From Bifidobacterium breve (lineage in GTDB: Bacteria; Actinomycetota; Thermoleophilia; Solirubrobacterales; Solirubrobacteraceae), in assembly GCA_945878865.1 (NCBI GenBank), contig CAMCUD010000012.1:62001-126000 (forward strand): a stretch of DNA of 64,000 nucleotides, in the 5' to 3' direction. Below the pieces are notes generated by a model. It was not told where the DNA came from. It searched no databases and saw nothing but the letters and a program-made list of their open reading frames with translations. The position numbers and the translations under genes are program-made. Positions 42,009 through 50,978 of the stretch are shown piece after piece. How positions within the stretch are numbered: position 1 is the first letter of the stretch; each line of letters opens with the position of its first letter.

Positions 42009-43457
42009 ATGTCGCGCACCCTCACCATCCGCCTTCTCCTCCCGCTCGCCGCGCTGAGTCTGCTCGCCGCGGCGCTGGCGGTGCTCGTCCGCGGGAGCGC
42101 CGACGCGCCGTCCCAGGCCGCCTACGCGCAGGCGCCCGCGCAGGGGTGTCCGGCCACGCGCGGCGAGCCGATCCGCGACAGCTTCTTTCAGCCCGAAGAG
42201 CGGCGCAGCGCGAACGGCGTGCTGAGCACGACGCTGCGGATGTCCCAGGCCCGCGCCTACATCGGTAAGGCGAACATCCGCAGCACGATCTTCGAGACGT
42301 CCTACCCGGGCCCGACGCTGCGCGTCTGCCCGGGCGACACGCTGCGCGTCAAGCTCATCAACGACTCCAACCAGCCGACGAACCTCCACGTCCACGGGAT
42401 GCACGTCAGCCCGAAGGGCAACGGCGACAACGTCCTGCTGGACATCCCGCCGGGCGGCACGCAGCAGTACGAGTACAAGATCCCGCTCGACCAGACGCCC
42501 GGCACGTACTGGTACCACCCGCACCGCCACGGCTTCACCGAGCCGCAGGTGTGGAACGGCGCGGCCGGCGCGCTCATCGTCGACGGCAAGGGCTACGACG
42601 ACCTGCCCGGCATCGCGGGCGCGCGTGAGCGCACGATCGTGATCATGGCCAACCAGCTCCAGGGCTCGAGCGTCATGAACGTCGACAACGCGACGAACGA
42701 CGGCGTGCGCATGCTCGTCAACGGCCGGCTGCGCCCGAAGATCGACATCCGCCCCGGGGAGCTTCAGCGCTGGCGGATCCTCAACGCGAGCGCCGACTAC
42801 TTCGTGCGGCTGCAGCTCTCCAATCAGAAGCTCAACGTCATCTCGACCGACGGCAACCCGTCGCGGATCCTCGACAGCCAGGACCGCGTCATTCTCGGCG
42901 GCGGCGAGCGCGTCGAGGTGCTCGTGCGCGGCACCGACCGGCCGGCGAAGCTCGAGACCCGCTCGTTCGAGCAGGGCTTCCTCAACACCCGTCCTGCGGT
43001 GCTGGCCGACATCGTCCCCGGCGGCGACGCGTCATCGGGTGAGCTGCCGCAGCACCTCGTCCCCTTCGAGGATCTGCGCAAGGAGAAGGTCGACCGCAAG
43101 CGGTCGATCGTCTACTCCGAGACCCCCACCGAGTTCCTCATCAACGGTAAGCCGTTCGGGCACCATCGCATCGACCAGACGATGAAGCTCAACACGATGG
43201 AGGAGTGGACCATCACGAACACCACCACCGAGTGGCATTCGTTCCACATCCACATCAACCCGTTCCAGGTGGTCAAGATCGACGGCAAGCCGGTCGATCG
43301 CAACGCCTACGAGGACACGGTGCGCATCGCGCCCAACGGCGGCTCGGTCACGATCCGCCAGCGGTATCGCGACTTCACCGGGAAGTTCGTCTTCCACTGC
43401 CACATCCTGGGCCATGAGGACGGCGGGATGATGTCGCTGGTGCAGATCGTCAAGTAG
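42009..43457 (+). CDS. Multicopper oxidase (laccase-like, secreted)
   Basis: This 482-residue protein has an N-terminal hydrophobic segment serving as signal or anchor. All four copper motifs are present: HVHGMH (127-132), WYHPHRHG (168-175), WHSFHIHINP and the type-1/3 block FHCHILGHEDGGMM near residue 462-475, with Met as axial ligand. The enzyme couples one-electron oxidation of phenols or metals to O2 reduction outside the cell. It stands between a GMC oxidoreductase and a Tim44-like membrane protein; a functional link is not evident. Confidence 0.95.
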   Translation: MSRTLTIRLLLPLAALSLLAAALAVLVRGSADAPSQAAYAQAPAQGCPATRGEPIRDSFFQPEERRSANGVLSTTLRMSQARAYIGKANIRSTIFETSYPGPTLRVCPGDTLRVKLINDSNQPTNLHVHGMHVSPKGNGDNVLLDIPPGGTQQYEYKIPLDQTPGTYWYHPHRHGFTEPQVWNGAAGALIVDGKGYDDLPGIAGARERTIVIMANQLQGSSVMNVDNATNDGVRMLVNGRLRPKIDIRPGELQRWRILNASADYFVRLQLSNQKLNVISTDGNPSRILDSQDRVILGGGERVEVLVRGTDRPAKLETRSFEQGFLNTRPAVLADIVPGGDASSGELPQHLVPFEDLRKEKVDRKRSIVYSETPTEFLINGKPFGHHRIDQTMKLNTMEEWTITNTTTEWHSFHIHINPFQVVKIDGKPVDRNAYEDTVRIAPNGGSVTIRQRYRDFTGKFVFHCHILGHEDGGMMSLVQIVK

Positions 43458-43474
43458 CCCGTACCATCCGGCGC

Positions 43475-44797
43475 ATGTCCCGCCCGCTCGGTCTGTCGGT
43501 TCTCCTGGTCCTGCTCGCCGCGCAGGACGCCCTCGCGGCCGCCGGCGGCGGCTCGTCGGGCTTCAGCGGCGGCGGCGGCGGAGGAGGCGGCTCGAGCTTC
43601 AGCTCGGGCGGAAGCAGCAGCTCCAGCGGCACCGGAGGAGGCGGCGGGCTCATCTTCTTCGGCCTCTTCGCGCTGATCGTGATCATCGTCGTGGTCGTCG
43701 GCTGGTGGCAGGCGCGCAAGCTGCGCAAGAAGCGCGCGGCGCGCGACGCCCAGGTCCGCCTGGCCTCGGTCGAGGCGGCCGAGGACGACGCCTACTTCCA
43801 TCACGAGTACGTCGAGAAGGAGGCGGCCGACCTCTTCCTCGCGATCCAGGCCGCCTGGTCGCAGAACGACGTCGACACGCTGAAGCGGATGGTCGGCGCC
43901 GACCTCATGGTCGAGTGGGAACGGCGGCTGCGCGACTTCGAGCGCAAGGGCTGGCACAACATCTGCCAGGTCCACAACCGGCCGACGGTCGAGTACGTCG
44001 GCCTCGTCAACCGGGAGGACGACACCGAGGACCGGGTCACGGTGCGGCTGACCGCGTCGATGGAGGACTACGTCCAGGACGCCAACGGGACGAAGATCAT
44101 GCACGAGGGGTCGACCACCACGTCCCGCACGCTCGTCGAGTACTGGACGCTCGCGCGCGTGGATGCGCACTGGATGCTCGTCTCGATCGAGCAGGACAGC
44201 GAGGGCGCGCACCACCTCGATGCCGAGATCGTCGCCTCGCCCTGGTCGGACAGCCGGCTGCAGGACGACGCGCTCGTCGAGCTCGCGAGCGCGGAGGCGG
44301 TCGTCGGCGACGACGTGAAGGCCGGGGAGCTCGTCGACGTCGACTACGCCGAGGACGCGCACGCCGCGGCGCTCGACCTCTCGCTGGTGGACCCGCGCTT
44401 CGGCCCCGACGTGCTCGAGGCCGCCGCGCGCCGCGCGATCGCCGGCTGGGCCGAGGCCGTCGACGGGGCCGACACCGCGCTGGAGGCTGTCGCCACGCCG
44501 GAGGCGATCCGTGCGCTGCTCTACACCGACGAGGGCGCCAAGCACCGCATCGTCGTGCGTGGACCGAAGCTGAAGACGCTGAAGATCACCGCGCTTGAGG
44601 GCAAGACGACCCCGCCGACGATGGACGTCGCCGCCCAGGTGCGCGGCCGCCGGTACGTCGAGGACCGCGACACCGCCGCCGTGGTGTCCGGCAGCAAGGA
44701 CAGCGAGAGCACCTTCACCGTCGGGCTGCGCATGGCGCTCGACGGGGAGGGGCCGGCCGCGTGGAAGGTCGTCGCGGCCGGCGCCCCGGTCGGCTAA
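43475..44797 (+). CDS. Membrane-anchored Tim44-like domain protein with Gly/Ser-rich leader
   Basis: This 440-residue protein has a signal-like start, a Gly/Ser low-complexity stretch (residues about 24-58), a membrane helix (GLIFFGLFALIVIIVVVVGWW, about 59-79) and a large soluble part. The soluble part holds two Tim44-like (NTF2-like) units: 'FLAIQAAWSQNDVDTLKRMVGADLMVEW...' and a weaker second copy from about residue 270 (AARRAIAGWAEAVDGADTALEAVATPEAI). Tim44-like domains bind lipids or proteins. TACCAT lies seven bases before the ATG. The function is unknown. Confidence 0.82.
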   Translation: MSRPLGLSVLLVLLAAQDALAAAGGGSSGFSGGGGGGGGSSFSSGGSSSSSGTGGGGGLIFFGLFALIVIIVVVVGWWQARKLRKKRAARDAQVRLASVEAAEDDAYFHHEYVEKEAADLFLAIQAAWSQNDVDTLKRMVGADLMVEWERRLRDFERKGWHNICQVHNRPTVEYVGLVNREDDTEDRVTVRLTASMEDYVQDANGTKIMHEGSTTTSRTLVEYWTLARVDAHWMLVSIEQDSEGAHHLDAEIVASPWSDSRLQDDALVELASAEAVVGDDVKAGELVDVDYAEDAHAAALDLSLVDPRFGPDVLEAAARRAIAGWAEAVDGADTALEAVATPEAIRALLYTDEGAKHRIVVRGPKLKTLKITALEGKTTPPTMDVAAQVRGRRYVEDRDTAAVVSGSKDSESTFTVGLRMALDGEGPAAWKVVAAGAPVG

Positions 44798-46188
44798 CGC
44801 GTGAGCGTCACCTTCGCGGTGCGGCGCTCCACGGCCTTGCCGCGCGTGGGCGTGAACGTCGTCGCGACGGTGAGCGTCACGTAGCGGCGGCTCGCCCAGC
44901 GGCGCTTCGCCGTCTTCGTGAAGCGCAGCCGCACGGTCAGCGTGCCCGCCTTCCGCGCCTTCGCCTTCCCCGATGCCGCGGTCCGGCCCGCGTTGCGCCC
45001 GACGGCCTTCACCGTGCCCGCGCCCGGCACCGCGATCTTCACCGGGAGGCCCGAGCGCAGCGCGGCGCGCAGCTTCACGGCCGGGATCGTCAGGGTCTTC
45101 TTCGTGGACGCCGGGCCGGGCTTCGCGGGGCCCGTAGGAGCCGGCGCCGCGGGGCGCGTCGTCGGCACGTCGGCCGGCCCCCAGTCGGGGTAGATCCCCT
45201 TCGACGCCGGGATGATCACGCGGCCGCTGTCGCCGTTGTCGGGTGCCTTGCAGTTGCCACCCGACAGGTCCGGCACTGGCAGCACACGGATGCCGGCGCC
45301 CTCGTCGAAGGCGACTTTCGTGCCGTCGGGCGACCAGGTCGGCGCGTCGGTGACGCTCTTGTCGTCGGGCTGGTAGCGGAAGCACGCCTCCGGCGGCGCG
45401 TCGAACCCGTTCGTCATCCGGTAGATCCGGATGCCCTCGTACGCGGTGAACGTGCCGGCCGGGCCCGCCTCCTTGTCGACGAGCGCCATCTTCGTGCGCT
45501 GGGGATTGACGACCGCGTCCTCGCGCTCGAGCGCCTCGGCCTTCATCCACCGCACGAGGCCGGCGTCGGGGCCGCGGCTCACGCGGTTCATCACGACGTT
45601 CTCGGCGAGGGCGACGCCCGCGTCGCTGCGGACGAGCTCATCGTTGTCGACCCACTGCGGGTCGCGCCAGCCGGTGAGGTTGCCGCCGAAGGCATCCCAC
45701 GCGGTCAGGCGGTCGCTGTGCGTCACGGCCGTGCCGCTGCGCAGCGTGTTGGCCAGGCACCCGGTGCCCCCGCAGGCGGTCGGGTCGTAGCTGTAGGACT
45801 GGTGGTAGTAGGTGTAGGCGACCTTCGTGCCGTCCGGCGAGATGTCGGGCGCGTACGGGCCCTCGAAGTGGTTGTCCTGCGAGTTGGCCGGGGTCGGCCC
45901 GTCACTGACGGGCGTCGCGAACTCGGCGAGGACGTTGCCCCACCGGTCGAGGCGGTGCAGCCTCTCCGAGCCGTCGGAGAGCAGGGCGATGAACGAGCCG
46001 TCGTCGGCCTGGGAGGCGAACGCGTATCTCCCGCTCGTCGTGACCTGGAACTGCCTCGCTCCATCCGGGGTCGTCAGCCAGATGTTCTGGTCGCGCCCGA
46101 TGTAGGAGATCGAGTCGGCGGACGCCGCGCCCGGCGTGGAGGCCAGGACGGCGGCGGCGAGGGTGGCGGTGGCGATGCTCTTGACCAT
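44794..46188 (-). CDS. Secreted WD40/TolB-like beta-propeller protein with C-terminal beta-sandwich
   Basis: This 464-residue protein has a signal peptide (GAASA-DS). PD40-type propeller repeats follow: APDISPDGTKVAYTYY and APTWSPDGTKVAFDEG are recognisable. A proline-rich linker (TTRPAAPAPTGPAKPGP) then leads to a basic Ig-like domain. The ATG at 46188 is preferred over the upstream in-frame start because the signal peptide starts there. It probably binds ligands or polysaccharide outside the cell; no enzymatic motif is seen. It overlaps the convergent Tim44-like gene by four bases. Confidence 0.82.
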   Translation of the reverse strand: MVKSIATATLAAAVLASTPGAASADSISYIGRDQNIWLTTPDGARQFQVTTSGRYAFASQADDGSFIALLSDGSERLHRLDRWGNVLAEFATPVSDGPTPANSQDNHFEGPYAPDISPDGTKVAYTYYHQSYSYDPTACGGTGCLANTLRSGTAVTHSDRLTAWDAFGGNLTGWRDPQWVDNDELVRSDAGVALAENVVMNRVSRGPDAGLVRWMKAEALEREDAVVNPQRTKMALVDKEAGPAGTFTAYEGIRIYRMTNGFDAPPEACFRYQPDDKSVTDAPTWSPDGTKVAFDEGAGIRVLPVPDLSGGNCKAPDNGDSGRVIIPASKGIYPDWGPADVPTTRPAAPAPTGPAKPGPASTKKTLTIPAVKLRAALRSGLPVKIAVPGAGTVKAVGRNAGRTAASGKAKARKAGTLTVRLRFTKTAKRRWASRRYVTLTVATTFTPTRGKAVERRTAKVTLTR

Positions 46189-46254
46189 GCCCCCATGCTG
46201 CAGCGGTGCGCCTCCCGCCACACCGGGTCGGCACCCCAGGGTTGACCCCAGGAG

Positions 46255-47250
46255 TCAGCCGACGCCGGCCAGCGACGCCCGGGTCTCGGCGTCGCTCATG
46301 CCGCGCCCGCGCCCGGCGAACACCAGCGCGACGGCGGCGCCGACGACGGCCCACGCGAGCAGCACGAGCAGCGGGCCCGCAAGCGAGGCGTCGGGGAAGT
46401 AGGCGGCGTCGCGCACCCCGGTCGTCGCGGCGCCAGTCGGGATGTAGGGGCCGAGCACCCGCCACAGGCCGGGGAGCAGCTCACCGGCGTAGGCGCCGCC
46501 CGCCGCCGGGTTGCCGAACACGACGAAGATGAGGATCGCCAGCCCCGTCCCGATGATCCCGAACAGCGTCTGCAGGGCGACCGTCACCCCGCCGGTCGCC
46601 AGGACGGTCAGCAGACCCAGCACGACGAGCCAGCCGAAGCCGTGGTCGTAGCCGGCGATCGACGTCGCGATCGCCGCGCCGCCGAGGCCCACGAGCAGGC
46701 CGAGCGCGCCGAGCGCGATGCCGCGCCACACGGTCCGCCGGCGGTCGGGGCCCGTCCCGAAGACGAGACCCAGGAGGGTCGCCCCGAGGTAGCCCGCGAT
46801 CGCCCACCCGACGGCGAGGTAGAAGCCGACCAGGCCGCGCGCGTCGGTTGCCGGCAGGCGATGGACGGTGCGGATCGTCACTGGCGTGCCGCTGCGGCGC
46901 AACTGCTGCGCGACCGTCGTCTGCAGGAAGTCCGCGATCGCCGCGGACGCCGCGGGGGCGACCACGACGGTGACCCCGCGCGTCGTCGCGATGACCGCGC
47001 CGTAGCTGCGCCGCTCGTCGATGCGCTGCAGCGCCGCGGCCTCGTCGGCGACGACCTGCACGTCCAGCGCGCCGCCGGCGCCGAGCTGCTGCCGCACCTC
47101 GGGCGGGACGCCGGACGTCACCGCGACAGGCACGTCGTGCGGCTGGGGCCGGTGCAGGGCCTGGGCGTAGGAGAAGATGAACAGCAGCGCGAGGACGGCG
47201 ACACCCGCGATCGCGCCTGCCGCCCGGATCATCGTCGCTCGGTCGGGCAT
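46255..47250 (-). CDS. Multi-pass membrane protein, YhgE/Pip or DUF3533-like
   Basis: This 331-residue protein has one N-terminal membrane helix (about 8-30) and an exported domain of about 120 residues (PHDVPVAVTSGVPPEVRQQL...). A C-terminal set of six membrane helices (from about residue 150) resembles ABC-2 transporter permeases. The topology matches YhgE/Pip and DUF3533-type proteins, which are thought to take part in export of large molecules. No ATPase gene is beside it. The ATG start at 47250 has no Shine-Dalgarno. Confidence 0.78.
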   Translation of the reverse strand: MPDRATMIRAAGAIAGVAVLALLFIFSYAQALHRPQPHDVPVAVTSGVPPEVRQQLGAGGALDVQVVADEAAALQRIDERRSYGAVIATTRGVTVVVAPAASAAIADFLQTTVAQQLRRSGTPVTIRTVHRLPATDARGLVGFYLAVGWAIAGYLGATLLGLVFGTGPDRRRTVWRGIALGALGLLVGLGGAAIATSIAGYDHGFGWLVVLGLLTVLATGGVTVALQTLFGIIGTGLAILIFVVFGNPAAGGAYAGELLPGLWRVLGPYIPTGAATTGVRDAAYFPDASLAGPLLVLLAWAVVGAAVALVFAGRGRGMSDAETRASLAGVG

Positions 47251-47283
47251 GGGCGGAGTCTCGCACCTACCGCGCGAGCCGAT

Positions 47284-47301
47284 GCGTGTCTACCGACACG
47301 C
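47284..47301. promoter_or_regulatory. Inverted repeat in the membrane-protein/PPK2 intergenic region
   Basis: GCGTGTC, four bases, GACACGC is a perfect inverted repeat lying 34 bases from the start of the minus-strand gene and 95 bases from the PPK2 start. It may be an operator for either gene. Confidence 0.4.
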
Positions 47302-47395
47302 GGTCCAGCGTCCCGGGCGGGTCCGACCGTGCAAGTGACGAACCGCGCGCGTGCCTCACGTACGCTCCGGGCACCAGCTCAGCACAGGACCCGGA

Positions 47396-48211
47396 ATGGC
47401 GAAGAACGCGAAGAAACAGAAGGACAAGAAGCAGCGGCCGCTCGGCAAGGACGTCTTCGAGAAAGAGCTCCGTCGCCTCCAAGCCGAGCTCGTGCTCCTG
47501 CAGGAGTACATCAAGAAGGAGGGCCTACGGGTCGTCGTGGTCTTCGAGGGGCGCGACGCCGCCGGCAAGGGCGGCGTGATCAAGCGGATCGTCGAGCGCA
47601 CGAGCCCGCGCGCCATCCGCATCGCGGCGCTCGCCACGCCCACCGAGCGCGAGAAGACGGAGTGGTACTTCCAGCGCTACGTCGCCCACCTGCCGGCGGC
47701 CGGCGAGATGGTCCTGTTCGACCGGTCCTGGTACAACCGCGCCGGCGTCGAGCGCGTCATGGGCTTCTGCACCGACGAGGAGTACCGCGAGTTCATGCGG
47801 TCCTGCCCCGAGTTCGAGCGGATGCTCGTGCGCTCCGGGATCATCCTCATCAAGTACTGGTTCAGCGTCAGCGACGAGGAACAGGAGAAGCGCTTCCAGG
47901 CGCGCGTCCACGACCCCATGCGGCGGTGGAAGCTCAGCCCGATGGACCTCGAGTCCCGCGCGCGCTGGGAGGACTACTCCAAGGCCAAGGACGAGATGTT
48001 CATGTACACGGACATCAAGCAGGCGCCCTGGTACGTCGTGCGCGCGGACGACAAGCGGCGCGCCCGGCTGAACTGCATCACCCACCTGCTCAGCCAGATC
48101 CCCTACGAGGACGTGCTGCCGCCGCCGCTCGAGCTCCCGCCGTTGAAGAAGGGCACCGGGTACCTGCGGCCGCCGATGAGCGACCAGACCTTCGTGCCGG
48201 AGGTCTGGTGA
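47396..48211 (+). CDS. ppk2: Polyphosphate kinase 2
   Basis: This 271-residue protein has the PPK2 fold: a Lys-rich N-terminus, Walker A EGRDAAGKGG (51-60), Walker B with the metal-binding Asp in MVLFDRSWYNR (105-115), and the lid RMGF-like segment (VERVMGFCTDEEY). ARWEDY and the C-terminal PPLK stretch are also present. It moves phosphate between polyphosphate and nucleotides. The ATG at 47396 is preferred over an upstream in-frame start. Its stop is directly followed by the PEP carboxylase gene, giving an energy/carbon operon. Confidence 0.95.
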   Translation: MAKNAKKQKDKKQRPLGKDVFEKELRRLQAELVLLQEYIKKEGLRVVVVFEGRDAAGKGGVIKRIVERTSPRAIRIAALATPTEREKTEWYFQRYVAHLPAAGEMVLFDRSWYNRAGVERVMGFCTDEEYREFMRSCPEFERMLVRSGIILIKYWFSVSDEEQEKRFQARVHDPMRRWKLSPMDLESRARWEDYSKAKDEMFMYTDIKQAPWYVVRADDKRRARLNCITHLLSQIPYEDVLPPPLELPPLKKGTGYLRPPMSDQTFVPEVW

Positions 48212-48284
48212 TCTGACCGCCACCCTCCACGCGGCGTCCGGCTCCCCGCGCGGCTACGCCGATGACGAGGCGCTGCTGCGCGAG

Positions 48285-50966
48285 GTGCTCGAGGAGGTCA
48301 TCGCCGCCGGCGAGGGCGAGGACGCGCTCGTCTTGCATCGGCGCGCCATCGCGCTCGGGCAGGCCTTGCGCGGCGGTGACGAGGAGGCGGGCGCCGAGCT
48401 CGAACGGCTCGTCGCGAGCCTGTCGGTCGACGATCTCCAGGTCCTCATCCGGTCGCTGACGCGCTGGTTCCAGCTCGTCAACCTCGCCGAGGACAACGAG
48501 CGGGTGCGGCGCCTGCGCATCCGCGAGTCGGCCGAGGCGCCCGCGCCGCGCCGCGGCTCGATGCGTGACGCGATCGCCCGCCTGGCCGCCGACGGCGTCG
48601 ACGCCGATCAGCTGCGCACGCTGCTCGGCGCGGCCGACATCGAGCTCGTGATGACGGCGCACCCGACGGAGGCGCGGCGCCGGACGACCCTCCAGAAGCT
48701 CACGCGGGTCTTCAACACCCTGCGCGCGCTCGACGAGCGCCGCGGCACGCCGAGCGCGGTCATCGCCGCGCGCCAGCGGCTCGCGGCCTCCGTGCAGGAG
48801 CTGTGGGCGTCCGACGAGATCCGCGCGGTGTCGCCGAAGGTCCTCGACGAGGTCCGCACCGGGCTCATGTACTTCACCTCCAGCCTCGCGGAGGTCGTGC
48901 CCGGGCTCTACCACGACCTCGAGGCGGCGGTCGCCGAGGTCTACCCCGGCGAGGAGATCGCGGTGCCGCCGGTGCTGCGGTTCGGCTCGTGGATGGGCGG
49001 CGACCGCGACGGCAACCCGTACGTCACCCCGGAGGTGACGCAGGAGACGCTCGAGGTCATGCGCGAGGCGTGCCTGCGCTTCCTCTACGACCGGGTCGTC
49101 CGGCTCTCCGAGCGCATCTCGCTGTCGTCGCGGCTCATCGGCGAGCCCGAGGCGCTGGCGCCCGTGCTGCTCGCCGGCGCCGAGGACTTCCCCGACCTCG
49201 CCGACGAGGTCGCCGCGCGCAACCCCGAGGAGCCGTACCGGCGCGCGTTCAGTTTCATCGCCCGCCGGATCCGCATGACCGTCGAGGGCGAGGACTCCGC
49301 GTACGAGGGGCCGGAGGACCTGCTCGCCGATCTGCGCGCCTGCGACGCGGCGCTGCGCTCGCACGGCGGGGCGTTCGTCGCCGACGGCGATCTGCGCGAC
49401 ACGATCCGCCAGGTCGAGGTCTTCGGGTTCCACTTCGCCCGGCTCGACGTCCGCGAGCACGCGGGCATCCACGCGCACGCGATCGGCGAGATCCTCGCCG
49501 AGCTCGGGATCGAGCCCGACTACGCCTCCCTCGACGAGGCGGCGAAGATCTCGCTCCTCGTCCGAGAGATCGACCAGCGCCGTCCGCTGATCCCCGCGGA
49601 CATCAGCGGCTTCAGCGCGTCGACCCAGGAGACCGTCGAGACGTTCCGCCTCCTCTACGACCTCGTGACCGGTGACCACGGCGACGCGCTGCGCAGCTAC
49701 ATCATCTCCGGCACGTCGGGCCCGGTCGACCTGCTCGAAGTCCTCCTGCTCATGAAGGAATGCCGCCTCTCGCGGGCCGGCGGGCGTGACGCGCGATTGC
49801 GGATCGTCCCCCTCTTCGAGAGCGGCGAGACGCTCGCCGACGCGGCCAGGACGATGGGCGTCCTGCTCGACCTGCCGTGCTACCGGGCGGCCGTCCGCGG
49901 GGTCGGCGACGAGCAGGAGATCATGGTCGGCTACTCGGACTCGAACAAGGACGTCGGGTACGTCGGGTCGGGCTGGGCGGTCTACCGCGCGCAGCTCGAA
50001 CTGGCCGACCTCATGCGCCAGCACGCCGTGCGGTGGATCTTCTTCCACGGCCGCGGCGGGGCGGTGGGTCGCGGAGGCGGGCCGAGCAGCACGGCGATCA
50101 TGGCGCAGCCGCCGGGGACGGTCGGCGGCCGGCTGAAGGTCACCGAGCAGGGGGAGGTGCTCGCGGGGAAGTACTCGGTGACGGAGATCGCGCATCGCGA
50201 GCTCGAGCTGACGGCCAGCGCGGCGCTCATGCGCGGAGCCGGGCCGGGGGACGCGCGGCTGTCCGAGGAGCGGCGCGCCCGGTTCGAGCCCGTCATCGAG
50301 GACATGGCCACGCGCTCGGCCGCCGCGTACCGCGAGCTCGTCTACGGCGACCCGGACTTCGTCTCGTTCTTCCACGCGGTGACGCCGGTCGACGAGATCT
50401 CACGGCTGCGCCTGGGCTCCCGGCCGGCGAAGCGCAAGCAGACCGATCGCATCGAGGACTTCCGCGCGATTCCCTGGGTGTTCAGCTGGACGCAGGCGCG
50501 GATCGTGCTGCCAGCCTGGTACGGGCTGGGCACCGCGCTGGCCGCCGCGAGAGAGACGTATGGCCTGGAGCGTCTGCGCGAGATGGACGCCGACTGGCCG
50601 TTCTTCGCCGCGCTGCTGAGCAACGCGGAGATGGCGCTGTCGAAAGCCGACCTCGACATCGCCCGGCGCTACGCGGCGCTGTGCGAGGACGACGCCGTGC
50701 GCGAGCGGATCTGGTGCGCGATCGAGCGCGAGTTCCTGCGCACGCGCGACGAGCTGCTGGCCATCGACGGCGGCGAGCGCCTGCTCGACCGCGAGCCGGT
50801 GCTGCAGCGCTCGATCGAACGGCGCAACCCGGCGGTCGACCCGCTGTCGTTCATCCAGCTCGAGCTGCTGCGCCGGCGCCGCGCGGGGGAGACCGGCGAG
50901 GCGTTGTCCCGGGCGAGCTTCCTGGCGATCAACGGCATCGCGGGAGGCCTCCGGAACACCGGCTAG
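48285..50966 (+). CDS. ppc: Phosphoenolpyruvate carboxylase
   Basis: This protein of at least 893 residues carries the PEPC hallmarks: TAHPTEARRRT with the catalytic His, SWMGGDRDGNP, GYSDSNKDVGYVGSGWAVY, FHGRGGAVGRGGGP, RAIPWVFSWTQAR and the C-terminal GGLRNTG. It fixes bicarbonate onto PEP to make oxaloacetate. The annotated GTG at 48285 has no Shine-Dalgarno. The frame is open to 48180, and a CTG at 48213 has GGAGG nine bases upstream and directly follows the PPK2 stop, so the true protein may be 24 residues longer. Confidence 0.96.
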   Translation: MLEEVIAAGEGEDALVLHRRAIALGQALRGGDEEAGAELERLVASLSVDDLQVLIRSLTRWFQLVNLAEDNERVRRLRIRESAEAPAPRRGSMRDAIARLAADGVDADQLRTLLGAADIELVMTAHPTEARRRTTLQKLTRVFNTLRALDERRGTPSAVIAARQRLAASVQELWASDEIRAVSPKVLDEVRTGLMYFTSSLAEVVPGLYHDLEAAVAEVYPGEEIAVPPVLRFGSWMGGDRDGNPYVTPEVTQETLEVMREACLRFLYDRVVRLSERISLSSRLIGEPEALAPVLLAGAEDFPDLADEVAARNPEEPYRRAFSFIARRIRMTVEGEDSAYEGPEDLLADLRACDAALRSHGGAFVADGDLRDTIRQVEVFGFHFARLDVREHAGIHAHAIGEILAELGIEPDYASLDEAAKISLLVREIDQRRPLIPADISGFSASTQETVETFRLLYDLVTGDHGDALRSYIISGTSGPVDLLEVLLLMKECRLSRAGGRDARLRIVPLFESGETLADAARTMGVLLDLPCYRAAVRGVGDEQEIMVGYSDSNKDVGYVGSGWAVYRAQLELADLMRQHAVRWIFFHGRGGAVGRGGGPSSTAIMAQPPGTVGGRLKVTEQGEVLAGKYSVTEIAHRELELTASAALMRGAGPGDARLSEERRARFEPVIEDMATRSAAAYRELVYGDPDFVSFFHAVTPVDEISRLRLGSRPAKRKQTDRIEDFRAIPWVFSWTQARIVLPAWYGLGTALAAARETYGLERLREMDADWPFFAALLSNAEMALSKADLDIARRYAALCEDDAVRERIWCAIEREFLRTRDELLAIDGGERLLDREPVLQRSIERRNPAVDPLSFIQLELLRRRRAGETGEALSRASFLAINGIAGGLRNTG

Positions 50967-50978
50967 GTTTCGGCCGGC

